From positions 1 through 10,285 of the forward strand of contig JAJSZO010000004.1 in the NCBI GenBank assembly GCA_030262795.1: a stretch of DNA of 10,285 bases, read 5' to 3'. The notes below the pieces were generated by a model. It was given only the letters and a program-made list of their open reading frames with translations, was not told the origin of the DNA and did not search any database. Made by a program: the position numbers and the translations under genes. The stretch comes from Deltaproteobacteria bacterium (GTDB taxonomy: Bacteria > Desulfobacterota > Desulfobacteria > Desulfobacterales > ETH-SRB1). Positions 1 through 6,809 of the stretch are shown here, piece after piece (position 1 is the stretch's first letter; each line of letters begins with the position of its first letter).

Positions 1-125
1 TATTCAAATAGATATCTCTTTTGAACTTGCGTTAAGTGGATAGCCCCCTTCTTCAATTAAAACAACAAACGGCACTCAATTTATAATCAAAGTAGTAGCG
101 GGAGAGCACCTTTTTGCGGCGTTGG
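1..125. other. Window edge, no recognisable gene
   Basis: No open frame of useful length is seen on either strand. On the plus strand one frame runs open from base 2 to a TAG at 41-43, ending in residues FELALSG. It could be the tail of a gene lying to the left, but 13 residues are too few to identify it. On the minus strand this stretch lies just beyond the broken serine recombinase and does not continue its sequence in any frame, so it is probably on the other side of a deletion or insertion breakpoint. Confidence 0.4.
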
Positions 126-287
126 TCAAAAATACCCATCTTCGAGGCAGGCTTTTAGTCTGGAGCATTTGCCGGATGCGCCGCTTTTTTTCTTCTGGAA
201 GATTTTATCGCAATGTTTCAGCTTATTGAGCTGCACATCAAGGCTTTGTCCAACCGAACTGACCCGTGCATAGCCGACAAGTGCCAT
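126..287 (-). pseudogene. Truncated serine recombinase (resolvase/invertase family), N-terminal fragment
   Basis: A 53-codon reading frame begins with residues MALVGYARVSSVGQSLDVQL, which is the start of the resolvase/invertase catalytic domain. Arg8 and the nucleophilic Ser10 of the YARVS motif stand at the same positions as in gamma-delta resolvase. The match continues through a K-S-G-A-S-G-K segment and R-L-K-A-C-L-E at about residue 49, then turns into DGYF and a TGA stop. Intact family members have about 180-200 residues, with the rest of the catalytic core, the long E helix and a C-terminal helix-turn-helix. No frame in bases 1-125 supplies these parts, so this looks like a deletion or insertion remnant rather than a simple frameshift. 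The fragment cannot catalyse recombination. It lies downstream of uvrA on the same strand and marks a past mobile element. The family call is secure; whether any product is made is unknown. Confidence 0.8.
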
Positions 288-360
288 GTAACCTTTTTTT
301 AAAGCCCCTCCTGAGCAAAAGCAATTTAGCGCTATGGGGTCGGAGGTCGGGGAGTATGGG

Positions 361-3177
361 TTATGATAAGAATTTCTTTAAAAATTGTCCTGTATACGAT
401 TCATTGATCTCTGCTATTTCTTCGGGGGTTCCGCATCCAATAATATTTCCGCCTTCATCGCCGCCCTCAGGACCAAGATCTATTAAGTAGTCGGCTGACT
501 TGATAACCTCCATGTTATGTTCAATTACAACAACTGTATTGCCTGCATCTACTAGTCTGTTAAGCACATGAAGAAGTTTTTGTATATCATCAACATGAAG
601 TCCGGTCGTAGGTTCGTCAAGTATGTATATTGTTTTTCCCGTACCTTTTTTGCTGAGTTCGCGTGCCAGCTTGACACGCTGGGCTTCTCCTCCTGACAAG
701 GTGGTGGCGGGCTGGCCAAACCGAATGTAACCGATGCCGACATCAACAAGTGTTTGTAATTTTGACCGTATGTTGGTTATATTCTTAAAAAACTTAAGTG
801 ACTGATTTACAGTCATATCAAGAACATCTGCTATATTTTTGCCTTTGTACCTGACTTCAAGGGTTTCTCGGTTGTATCTTTTTCCATGGCAGACATCGCA
901 TGCAACATAAACATCCGGTAAAAAATGCATTTCTATCTTTATTATTCCATCACCCTTACACGCCTCACATCTTCCCCCTTTAACATTGAAGCTGAAACGG
1001 CCCGGCTTATAGCCCCGCATTCTTGCTTCAACTGTTCTTGAAAAAAGTTCTCTTATAAAAGTAAATACACCTGTGTAAGTTCCAAGATTGGAGCGGGGCG
1101 TTCTTCCGATTGGAGATTGATCAATATTAATTACTTTATCAATGTGTGCAAGTCCAACTACATCCTTGTGCTTTCCTGACGGTATCCTGCTGTGATATAC
1201 CCGCTGGGCAAGAGAGCGGTAAAGTGTTGAAAGGACAAGGGTTGATTTTCCGGAGCCGGATACCCCTGTTATACAGATAAAGCAGCCAAGGGGGAATTCC
1301 GCATCAATATTCTTGAGATTGTTTTCAGAAGCTCCTTTGATTACTATCTTTTTTCCCTGAACTTTGCGCCTTTTTGCCGGAACTTCAATTTTTTTACGGC
1401 GGGAGAGATACTGGCCGGTCAATGAATTTTCATCATTCAGAAGTTCTTCCGGTGTTCCTGCAAATACTATCTGACCGCCGTTAATGCCGGCCCCAGGGCC
1501 CATATCTATTACATAATCAGCAGATAGTATTGTTTCTTCATCGTGCTCTACAACAAGAATAGTATTTCCCTGATCACGCATTTGCAGAAGTGTTTCAATA
1601 AGGCGCTGGTTATCCCTCTGATGAAGGCCGATACTTGGCTCATCCAGAACATACAGAACCCCTGTTAATTTTGATCCGATTTGCGTTGCAAGACGTATTC
1701 TCTGGCTTTCTCCGCCCGAAAGAGTGCATGCCGATCTGGCAAGGGTAAGATATGACAGACCAACATTGTCAAGAAATCCAAGTCGTTCAATAATTTCTTT
1801 TAGAATTCTTTTTGCAATGAGCTTTTTTTTGCCGGAAAGCTCCAGATTTTTTAAAAAATCATATGCTTCTCTTACAGTAAAAGTTGTTATCTCAGATATG
1901 GTAAGTCCACCGACTGTTACGGCCCTGCTCCCTTTATTCAGTTTTGTCCCCTGACATTCCTGACAGGGACGGAAACTCATATAGTGCTTAATTCCCTCTC
2001 TTGTCGAGTAAGAATCTGTTTCTAAGTAACGCTTTTCTAATTTTGGTATTATGCCTTCAAATGGTTTTCTGTAGTTAAAACGGCGATTGTTTCGTTCAAA
2101 ATAAAATGATATCTCTTCATCTCCTGATCCATAAAGAAGAACATTTTTAAAATTATCCGGCAAATTTTTATAAGGCGTATAGATGTCAACGCCATAATGA
2201 ATGGTCAAAGCATCTAAAAATTCAAAAAAATGAACTGAATTTCTGTTGGCCCACAAGACAACTGTGCCCTCTCTTAAAGATAGTTCGGGATTCGGAATTA
2301 TCAGGTCGGGGTCAAATACATCAATTGAGCCAAGGCCATCACATTTCGGGCATGCGCCTTGAGGAGAATTAAAGGAAAAACTGGCAGGTGTAAATTCAGG
2401 GTAGCTTATGCCGCAAGTTATACAGGCCGCTTTTTCGCTGAAGAGAACGGGCTCTTCACCTGAAGCATCAACTATAGCTATGCCGTCTGACTGAGACATC
2501 GCCAGCTCTAAAGAATCTGCAAGCCTGTTTTTAATATTTTCTTTAACAATCAAGCGATCGACAATAACTTCAATAGTATGTTTTTTGTTCTTGTTTAGCT
2601 TGTCAATATTCTCTATTTCAAACGTTTTGCCGTTGACACGTATGCGAGCGAAACCATCTTTTTTAAGACGCTTTAAGAGTTTTTCATGGGTTCCTTTCTG
2701 TCCGGCAACAAGAGGGGATAAAATAATGATTTTGGCCCCCTCAGGCATTGACATGACTTTATCCACGATCTGGTCAAGCGTTTGCGAAGTAATGGGCTTT
2801 CCGCATTTATAACAGTGAGGCGTACCTGTTCTGGCAAAAAGAAGACGAAGATAATCATAAATTTCCGTTACTGTTCCAACAGTTGATCTTGGGTTATGAC
2901 TCGCTGTTTTTTGTTCAATTGCAATGGCAGGCGAGAGACCCTCAATCAGATCGACGTCCGGTTTATCCATACGTTCCAAGAACTGACGTGCATAAGTAGA
3001 AAGAGATTCAACATACCTGCGTTGTCCTTCCGCATAAAGGATGTCAAAAGCAAGTGTTGATTTGCCTGAGCCCGATAACCCCGTTATAATAACTAATTTA
3101 TTTCTAGGCAGTTCGACATCTATATTTTTCAGATTATGTTGTCTGGCGCCGTGTATTTTTATTTTTTCGGATTTCAT
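361..3177 (-). CDS. uvrA: UvrABC excinuclease subunit A
   Basis: UvrA is the damage-recognition ATPase of nucleotide excision repair; as a dimer it loads UvrB on damaged DNA. The 938-residue product has the usual length (E. coli about 940). It holds two ABC ATPase modules: Walker A GLSGSGKST at 33-41 with signature LSGGESQRIRLA near 486 and Walker B VLDEPSIGL near 510, then Walker A GVSGSGKST at 638-646 with signature LSGGEAQRVKLA near 827 and Walker B ILDEPTTGL near 852. Zinc-binding cysteine pairs are at 252/255 with 276/279, and at 737/740 with 760/763; a further C-x2-C is at 122/125. All key residues are present, so it should be functional. The start at MKSEKIKIHG fits the family N-terminus, although no good ribosome binding site precedes it. 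It lies 96 bp after pdxA on the same strand. No hairpin plus U-run terminator is visible after its stop. Confidence 0.98.
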   Translation of the reverse strand: MKSEKIKIHGARQHNLKNIDVELPRNKLVIITGLSGSGKSTLAFDILYAEGQRRYVESLSTYARQFLERMDKPDVDLIEGLSPAIAIEQKTASHNPRSTVGTVTEIYDYLRLLFARTGTPHCYKCGKPITSQTLDQIVDKVMSMPEGAKIIILSPLVAGQKGTHEKLLKRLKKDGFARIRVNGKTFEIENIDKLNKNKKHTIEVIVDRLIVKENIKNRLADSLELAMSQSDGIAIVDASGEEPVLFSEKAACITCGISYPEFTPASFSFNSPQGACPKCDGLGSIDVFDPDLIIPNPELSLREGTVVLWANRNSVHFFEFLDALTIHYGVDIYTPYKNLPDNFKNVLLYGSGDEEISFYFERNNRRFNYRKPFEGIIPKLEKRYLETDSYSTREGIKHYMSFRPCQECQGTKLNKGSRAVTVGGLTISEITTFTVREAYDFLKNLELSGKKKLIAKRILKEIIERLGFLDNVGLSYLTLARSACTLSGGESQRIRLATQIGSKLTGVLYVLDEPSIGLHQRDNQRLIETLLQMRDQGNTILVVEHDEETILSADYVIDMGPGAGINGGQIVFAGTPEELLNDENSLTGQYLSRRKKIEVPAKRRKVQGKKIVIKGASENNLKNIDAEFPLGCFICITGVSGSGKSTLVLSTLYRSLAQRVYHSRIPSGKHKDVVGLAHIDKVINIDQSPIGRTPRSNLGTYTGVFTFIRELFSRTVEARMRGYKPGRFSFNVKGGRCEACKGDGIIKIEMHFLPDVYVACDVCHGKRYNRETLEVRYKGKNIADVLDMTVNQSLKFFKNITNIRSKLQTLVDVGIGYIRFGQPATTLSGGEAQRVKLARELSKKGTGKTIYILDEPTTGLHVDDIQKLLHVLNRLVDAGNTVVVIEHNMEVIKSADYLIDLGPEGGDEGGNIIGCGTPEEIAEINESYTGQFLKKFLS

Positions 3178-3192
3178 AGTTAGTATATTTGC

Positions 3193-3227
3193 AACCGTTT
3201 ACAGTTGTCGGTTTACAGTTCACAGTT
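3193..3227. repeat. Degenerate heptamer array, five units of (N)NCNGTT
   Basis: Five consecutive 7-bp units fill this stretch exactly: AACCGTT, TACAGTT, GTCGGTT, TACAGTT and CACAGTT. Every unit ends in GTT. The unit form AACNGTT is nearly its own reverse complement, so the array reads alike on both strands. It lies in the uvrA-pdxA spacer, just upstream of uvrA. No function can be read from it; it may be a dispersed simple repeat. Confidence 0.7.
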
Positions 3228-3261
3228 TTTTCAATGAACTATGCAACGACTGAAGCATTTT

Positions 3262-3285
3262 AACCGGTAACCGTTAACTGTTACC
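3262..3285. repeat. Second heptamer array and palindrome over the pdxA stop codon
   Basis: Three heptamers, AACCGGT, AACCGTT and AACTGTT, are followed by ACC. Bases 3266-3285 form an imperfect palindrome with arms GGTAAC and GTTACC. The repeat is of the same kind as the array at 3193-3227, about 35 bp away. The pdxA stop codon (3274-3276) and its last three codons lie inside it. No T-run follows on the minus strand, so it is not a standard terminator. Confidence 0.65.
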
Positions 3286-4290
3286 GCTATTTTTATATGC
3301 CGCATGTTCAGCCGCCATATTTATTGCTGCTACAAGGCTGCCGGGATCTGCTTTCCCGGTTCCTGCGATATCATAAGCAGTCCCATGGTCAACAGAAGTT
3401 CTAATTATCGGCAGCCCGAGAGTTGTATTAACTCCATCGGTAAAGTGCAATATTTTAAATGGTATAAGCCCTTGATCGTGATACATGCAGACAACAGCAT
3501 CATAACGTCCGTTTGCAGCGTGATAAAATACGGTGTCAGGAGGGAAAGGGCCGGAAACATCAAATCCTTTCTTTCTTGCTGAATCTATTGCCGGTGAAAT
3601 AATTCTCTGTTCCTCATCTCCAAACATTTTTTCTTCCCCGGCATGAGGATTTAAACCTGCTACAGCAATCCGTGGTTTTTCAAAACCAAAACGATAATAA
3701 AGGGCGTGCCGTGTGAGTTGTATGGTTTTAACAATTCGTTCTTTTGAAAGTTCTGCTGAAACATTTTTTAATGGAATGTGAATGGTTACAAGAACCACGC
3801 GAAGTTTTCTGCCAGCCAGCATCATTGCAAAACTATCAGTTTTAGTGCGCTCTGCAAGGAGTTCTGTGTGACCGCTGAATTTGCTGCCTGCCTTCTGCAT
3901 GGCTGCCTTATTTACAGGGCATGTAACAATGGCACTGATGCTTTCACTTATTGCCATATCTATTGCGGTTGTTATGTATTTTATCATTGCATTCCCTGTT
4001 TGAACTGTTGGTTCGCCCCAGGATATTTTGTCCTCATTAAGTTTGGATAAGCACAAAATATTAACCTGCCCGTATTTATATATGCCTGAAACAGGGGTTT
4101 TAATATTTTTTATTTTAAGAGCGCTTGATGTGCTTTTTTTTGCAAGTTCCAGCACTCCTGAATCTCCTATTACGAGAGGTTTGCAGATTTTATGAATTAA
4201 AGGGGACTCAAGAGCCTTGAGTATAATCTCAGGGCCGATACCAACAGGATCTCCCATAGTAATTCCAATAACAGGGCGATGATTATTCAT
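3274..4290 (-). CDS. pdxA: 4-hydroxythreonine-4-phosphate dehydrogenase
   Basis: PdxA oxidises 4-phosphohydroxy-L-threonine with NAD; the product decarboxylates to 3-amino-2-oxopropyl phosphate, which PdxJ condenses with deoxyxylulose 5-phosphate to make pyridoxine phosphate. The 338-residue product matches the family length. Visible motifs are GDPVGIGPEI at 13-22, TCPVNKAA from 123, FSGHTELLAE from 138, HIPL at 171, GLNPHAGE from 212, MYHDQGLIPFK from 269 and RTSVDHGTAYDIAGTGKA from 297. His171, His216 and His271 correspond to the metal-binding histidines of E. coli PdxA. The start is supported by a GAGGT element (plus-strand 4298-4302) eight bases before the ATG. It sits between the tRNA nucleotidyltransferase gene and uvrA on one strand and may be co-transcribed with them, though the spacers of nearly 100 bp leave this open. 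The last residues, GNS, are encoded by an intergenic-type heptamer repeat. Confidence 0.97.
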   Translation of the reverse strand: MNNHRPVIGITMGDPVGIGPEIILKALESPLIHKICKPLVIGDSGVLELAKKSTSSALKIKNIKTPVSGIYKYGQVNILCLSKLNEDKISWGEPTVQTGNAMIKYITTAIDMAISESISAIVTCPVNKAAMQKAGSKFSGHTELLAERTKTDSFAMMLAGRKLRVVLVTIHIPLKNVSAELSKERIVKTIQLTRHALYYRFGFEKPRIAVAGLNPHAGEEKMFGDEEQRIISPAIDSARKKGFDVSGPFPPDTVFYHAANGRYDAVVCMYHDQGLIPFKILHFTDGVNTTLGLPIIRTSVDHGTAYDIAGTGKADPGSLVAAINMAAEHAAYKNSGNS

Positions 4291-4322
4291 TTATACGACC
4301 TCAATGTTTGGAAAAAATTATA

Positions 4323-4350
4323 TCCCCCTTAATTTCCCTTCAAAGGGGGA
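4323..4350. repeat. Inverted repeat between the nucleotidyltransferase gene and pdxA
   Basis: Arms TCCCCCTT (4323-4330) and AAGGGGGA (4343-4350) are perfect complements around a 12-base loop. On the minus strand the hairpin is followed within a few bases by TAATTTTTTCC, so it could act as a weak intrinsic terminator or attenuator between the nucleotidyltransferase gene and pdxA. The T-run does not directly abut the stem, and the arms resemble a dispersed C-rich repeat, so a regulatory role is uncertain. Confidence 0.5.
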
Positions 4351-4387
4351 CTTTGAAGACTTTTTTAGAAAACTTTGGACTGTCGAG

Positions 4388-5731
4388 CTAAAGGTTTAAT
4401 ATTTTTTTTACCAGCAATAATGCTTCCTGTCTGGTATTTATTTGATTTGAGAGCCTTGCTTCTTCAACTTCGGATATAATTATTTTAAATAATGAAGAAG
4501 GAGGCAGCCCAAATTTATTAATTAAATCATTTCCTGTAATAAGAGCAGGATTTTTTTTTCTTGGTATAAAGTCTGAAAAATATTTGGAAATCATATTTTT
4601 CGCAAATTCTATAAATTCCTCTTTGTTTTTATCCCCTTTTCCTTTCATGTCTGCAATGCTGTGAAGCAAAAGATAAGGAGTATTGTCTCCACATTTTATA
4701 AAAAAACGGGTTGTACCTTTATTTGTCAGCGTACCTCTGCTCTTTGCAATAAAAAGATGCAACGGATCGACATGATTGCGGATAATGAAATCAATAAAAT
4801 ATTTTTCTTTGGTCGATAATTTTATTCTAAAGCTTATTTTTTTAGTTATTTCAGCGCCTTTTTTGCTATGTCCGTAGAAATGAACATTTCCCTCGCTATC
4901 AACCTTTTTTGCCAGTGGTTTGCCTGTATCATGAAACAGAATGGCGAATTTAAGGAGAGGTGCTGTCTTTTTATCTACCCTGTGAATGATTTTGTTATTA
5001 AAAATATTCTCAAGATGATAAAATGCTTTCATTGTGTGCTCAAAAACATCATATTGATGAAATCTGTTCTGAAGGCATCCTTTTAATTTGCCGAGTTCAG
5101 GAAAAATGGCAAATAAAAGGCCGGTATCAGCCATTTGAGAAATATAATGATGCGATTTGGACGTTTGCAGTATTCTTAAAAATTCCGATCTGATACGTTC
5201 GCCGGCAGAATTTTTTATAAACTTCGCATTTTTTTTTATTGCAGAGACTGTATTCGTATCAATTTCAAAATCCAGGGATGCGCCTATTCTGTAGGCCCTG
5301 ATAAGACGGACAGGGTCTTTCTCAAAGGCTGTATCTGAAACCATGCGGATTTTTTTGTCTGCAATGTCCTTCATGCCGCCGGTACAATCAATAATTTTCT
5401 CCGATGACAACGCATAGGCCATGGCATTGATCGTAAAATCTCTTTTGAAAAGATCATCTTCAATAGTGTTTCCATTGGCCGAAGATATATCAAAAATTTT
5501 ATTATCAGAAATTACCCGAATTATCTTTTGATCATTCTTTCCTAACTTAATAATGTGATCTGATTTTTTTACAGCTATTTTTTTTGCAAATTTTTCTGGA
5601 TTTCCAAAAACAGCGATGTCATAATCAAAAGGAGTTCTTCCAAGAATTATGTCCCTTATTGAACCGCCGACAATATATGCTCCTTGAATTTTCGGTATAA
5701 TTTTTAGATTTAATTCTCTCATTTTCATCAA
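4388..5731 (-). CDS. tRNA nucleotidyltransferase / poly(A) polymerase family protein with HD domain
   Basis: This is a class II nucleotidyltransferase, the family that adds CCA to tRNA 3' ends or tails RNA with A. The head domain has GGSIRD at 22-27 and the catalytic carboxylate pair D36-Y-D38, followed by RDFTINAMAY at 98-107 and DPVRLIRAYRI at 139-149, which stands where the nucleotide-selecting E/D-D-x2-R motif lies. An RNA-binding helical region follows. An HD phosphohydrolase domain starts around 228, with EH at 231-232, HD at 267-268, YGHS at 286-289 and H320. The length of 447 suits the HD-bearing subgroup. Some deltaproteobacteria such as Geobacter split the work between CC-adding, A-adding and poly(A) polymerase enzymes, so specificity cannot be assigned and no symbol is given. 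The start is one of three close ATGs (residues 1, 2 and 4), none with a strong ribosome binding site. It diverges from coaE across 45 bp. Confidence 0.92.
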   Translation of the reverse strand: MMKMRELNLKIIPKIQGAYIVGGSIRDIILGRTPFDYDIAVFGNPEKFAKKIAVKKSDHIIKLGKNDQKIIRVISDNKIFDISSANGNTIEDDLFKRDFTINAMAYALSSEKIIDCTGGMKDIADKKIRMVSDTAFEKDPVRLIRAYRIGASLDFEIDTNTVSAIKKNAKFIKNSAGERIRSEFLRILQTSKSHHYISQMADTGLLFAIFPELGKLKGCLQNRFHQYDVFEHTMKAFYHLENIFNNKIIHRVDKKTAPLLKFAILFHDTGKPLAKKVDSEGNVHFYGHSKKGAEITKKISFRIKLSTKEKYFIDFIIRNHVDPLHLFIAKSRGTLTNKGTTRFFIKCGDNTPYLLLHSIADMKGKGDKNKEEFIEFAKNMISKYFSDFIPRKKNPALITGNDLINKFGLPPSSLFKIIISEVEEARLSNQINTRQEALLLVKKILNL

Positions 5732-5754
5732 AATATATTATTAATTTTTACGTA

Positions 5755-5768
5755 AACCCTGAACCCTG
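5755..5768. repeat. Two tandem AACCCTG heptamers in the divergent spacer
   Basis: AACCCTG occurs twice in a row just before coaE. It has the same 7-bp period as the arrays near pdxA but a different unit. It occupies about a third of the 45-bp divergent spacer. No convincing promoter was found for either gene there. Confidence 0.45.
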
Positions 5769-5776
5769 ATTTTATA

Positions 5777-6409
5777 ATGCATGATAAAAAAACAATAAAA
5801 GTCGCTGTCACAGGTGGCGCTGGTTCCGGTAAGACTTCTGTCTGTAATATTTTAAAAAAAATGGGCGCACAAGTAATTTTTTCCGATGTTATTGCAAAAA
5901 AAGTCGTTTCTCCGAATACTCCTGCTTATAACAATATAATTCTTTTTTTTGGAAAAGGTATCCTGGGAGAAAAAGGTTTTCTGAATCGTCAACTGCTGAG
6001 ACGCATTATTGTAAATGACAATTTTGCGCGTAAAGCCTTGGAGAAGAGTGTACATCCTGAAATAATAAAGCTTATTAAGTTAAAAATGAATTGCGCGGAA
6101 AAAGATCTTGAACGGTTTGTTTTTGTAGAGATACCTCTTCTTTTTGAACTTTGCTTAGAAGATTTGTTCGATTTGGTCATAACTGTTAGCGCCGATTATG
6201 AATTGCGGATTGAAAGGTTGATGTGCCGGGATAAAGTTTCACGCTATGATGCAGAATCTCTTTTAAGCTTACAGATACCGGAAAAAGAAAAGATTAAACG
6301 GGCTAAGTTGGTTATAAAAAACAACAGTTCAATCAAGCAGTTAATAAAATCAGTTGAGATTTTATATAGTAACCTAAAAAAATACGAAAAAAATATTGAA
6401 AATGCTTGA
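5777..6409 (+). CDS. coaE: Dephospho-CoA kinase
   Basis: CoaE phosphorylates the ribose 3'-hydroxyl of dephospho-CoA with ATP, the last step of coenzyme A synthesis. The 210-residue product has the family length. The P-loop GGAGSGKT lies at 13-20, HPEI at 93-96, EIPLLFE at 118-124, and the lid-side arginine region RIERLMCRDKVSR at about 144-156. The conserved C-terminal segment is L-Q-I-P-E-K-E-K-I-K-R-A from about 165. Two departures from the common pattern are visible: the usual D-A-D after the first strand reads F-S-D (35-37), keeping only the second aspartate, and the usual V-I-D-N near 180 reads V-I-K-N. Asp37 aligns with Asp33 of E. coli, so activity is still likely. The start is forced by the nearby P-loop. 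It has no clear ribosome binding site; a TATAAT-like string overlaps the ATG but cannot be its own promoter. It is the first plus-strand gene. Confidence 0.93.
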   Translation: MHDKKTIKVAVTGGAGSGKTSVCNILKKMGAQVIFSDVIAKKVVSPNTPAYNNIILFFGKGILGEKGFLNRQLLRRIIVNDNFARKALEKSVHPEIIKLIKLKMNCAEKDLERFVFVEIPLLFELCLEDLFDLVITVSADYELRIERLMCRDKVSRYDAESLLSLQIPEKEKIKRAKLVIKNNSSIKQLIKSVEILYSNLKKYEKNIENA

Positions 6410-6618
6410 CAAACAAAAAATCGTAAGTTAACCTCCAACAAATTCAAGCGCAACACGTAACACGCCTGCCTGTTTGAGAGGATACCTTAAAATTCTTCTG
6501 AATTAAAAATCAAAAAATATAAAATAATCATATTCCTCCATAATAACCAACAGGATCCAGTCTGTTAATTACTGTATTAGCAAATAACCCCCATCCGAAA
6601 TTAGCTTTTGCCGTTTCA

Positions 6619-6652
6619 CTCATTTTGCTATCGCAAGATAAAACAAAGTGAG
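6619..6652 (+). other. Predicted RNA hairpin with GCAA tetraloop
   Basis: CTCATTTTG (6619-6627) pairs over nine positions with CAAAGTGAG (6644-6652), including one G-U pair. Inside, TATC (6629-6632) pairs with GATA (6637-6640) around the loop GCAA, a GNRA-type tetraloop. The two helices are joined by a 1-by-3 internal loop. Part of the right arm (6639-6647, TAAAACAAA) is also a perfect complement of 6702-6710, so an alternative fold exists. This matches no RNA family known to me. Confidence 0.45.
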
Positions 6653-6700
6653 GCGTGCATGAGGTTCGCATTAAAGACTTAATGGATGATAAAGTTTGAG

Positions 6701-6718
6701 TTTTGTTTTAGGACAAAA
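6701..6718 (+). other. Small hairpin competing with the upstream helix
   Basis: TTTTGT (6701-6706) pairs with ACAAAA (6713-6718) around a six-base loop. The left arm overlaps the sequence TTTGTTTTA (6702-6710) that could instead pair with 6639-6647. The stem is short and A/T-rich, so it could arise by chance; no T-run follows it. Confidence 0.25.
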
Positions 6719-6809
6719 GTGATTTCTGTACCCGCCAAGGCATGGGGGTATTAGAATAACAATTACCTGAGTTGAGCGTTTTTTTTTTGCAAAAAAATGT
6801 GCCGCAATT

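Larger units (their letters stand above)
6574..6760. repeat. Possible small dispersed element (MITE-like) in the rho leader
   Basis: ACCCCCAT (6587-6594) and ATGGGGGT (6742-6749) form inverted ends about 160 bp apart. They are flanked by near-identical direct repeats, GTATTAGCAAATAAC (6574-6588) and GTATTAGAATAAC (6748-6760). The interior is non-coding and folds into hairpins. These are features of a small non-autonomous element, but the inverted ends match over only eight bases and the direct repeats overlap them rather than abutting cleanly. It may equally be leader sequence with chance symmetry. Confidence 0.3.

Noticed and set aside
2..43. Plus-strand open frame from the window edge ending in FELALSG
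   Set aside because: Thirteen residues are not enough to claim the end of a gene.
53..139. A 28-codon minus-strand frame (MGIFDQRRKKVLSRYYF...) beyond the recombinase fragment
   Set aside because: No known family, a weak ribosome binding site, and it overlaps a truncation point, so it is more likely leftover DNA.
288..360. Intrinsic terminator after uvrA using CCTCC/GGAGG and CCCC/GGGG complements
   Set aside because: The arms are far apart and the minus-strand side is followed by an A-run, not a T-run.
5773..5778. TATAAT at the coaE start as a -10 box
   Set aside because: Transcription from it would begin inside the gene, beyond the only start codon that keeps the P-loop.
6406..6434. A perfect TTGACA at the end of coaE, as a possible promoter for rho
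   Set aside because: The hexamer 17 bases downstream (TAACCT) is a poor -10 match, and the site is over 430 bp from rho. It may be chance in AT-rich DNA.
6487..6531. A 14-codon minus-strand frame with a GGAGG ribosome binding site
   Set aside because: Too short to judge, no recognisable family, and composed of A/T-rich codons expected by chance.
6779..6797. T10-GC-A7 as an intrinsic terminator
   Set aside because: It is a simple A/T palindrome with no loop and no GC-rich stem before the T-run.
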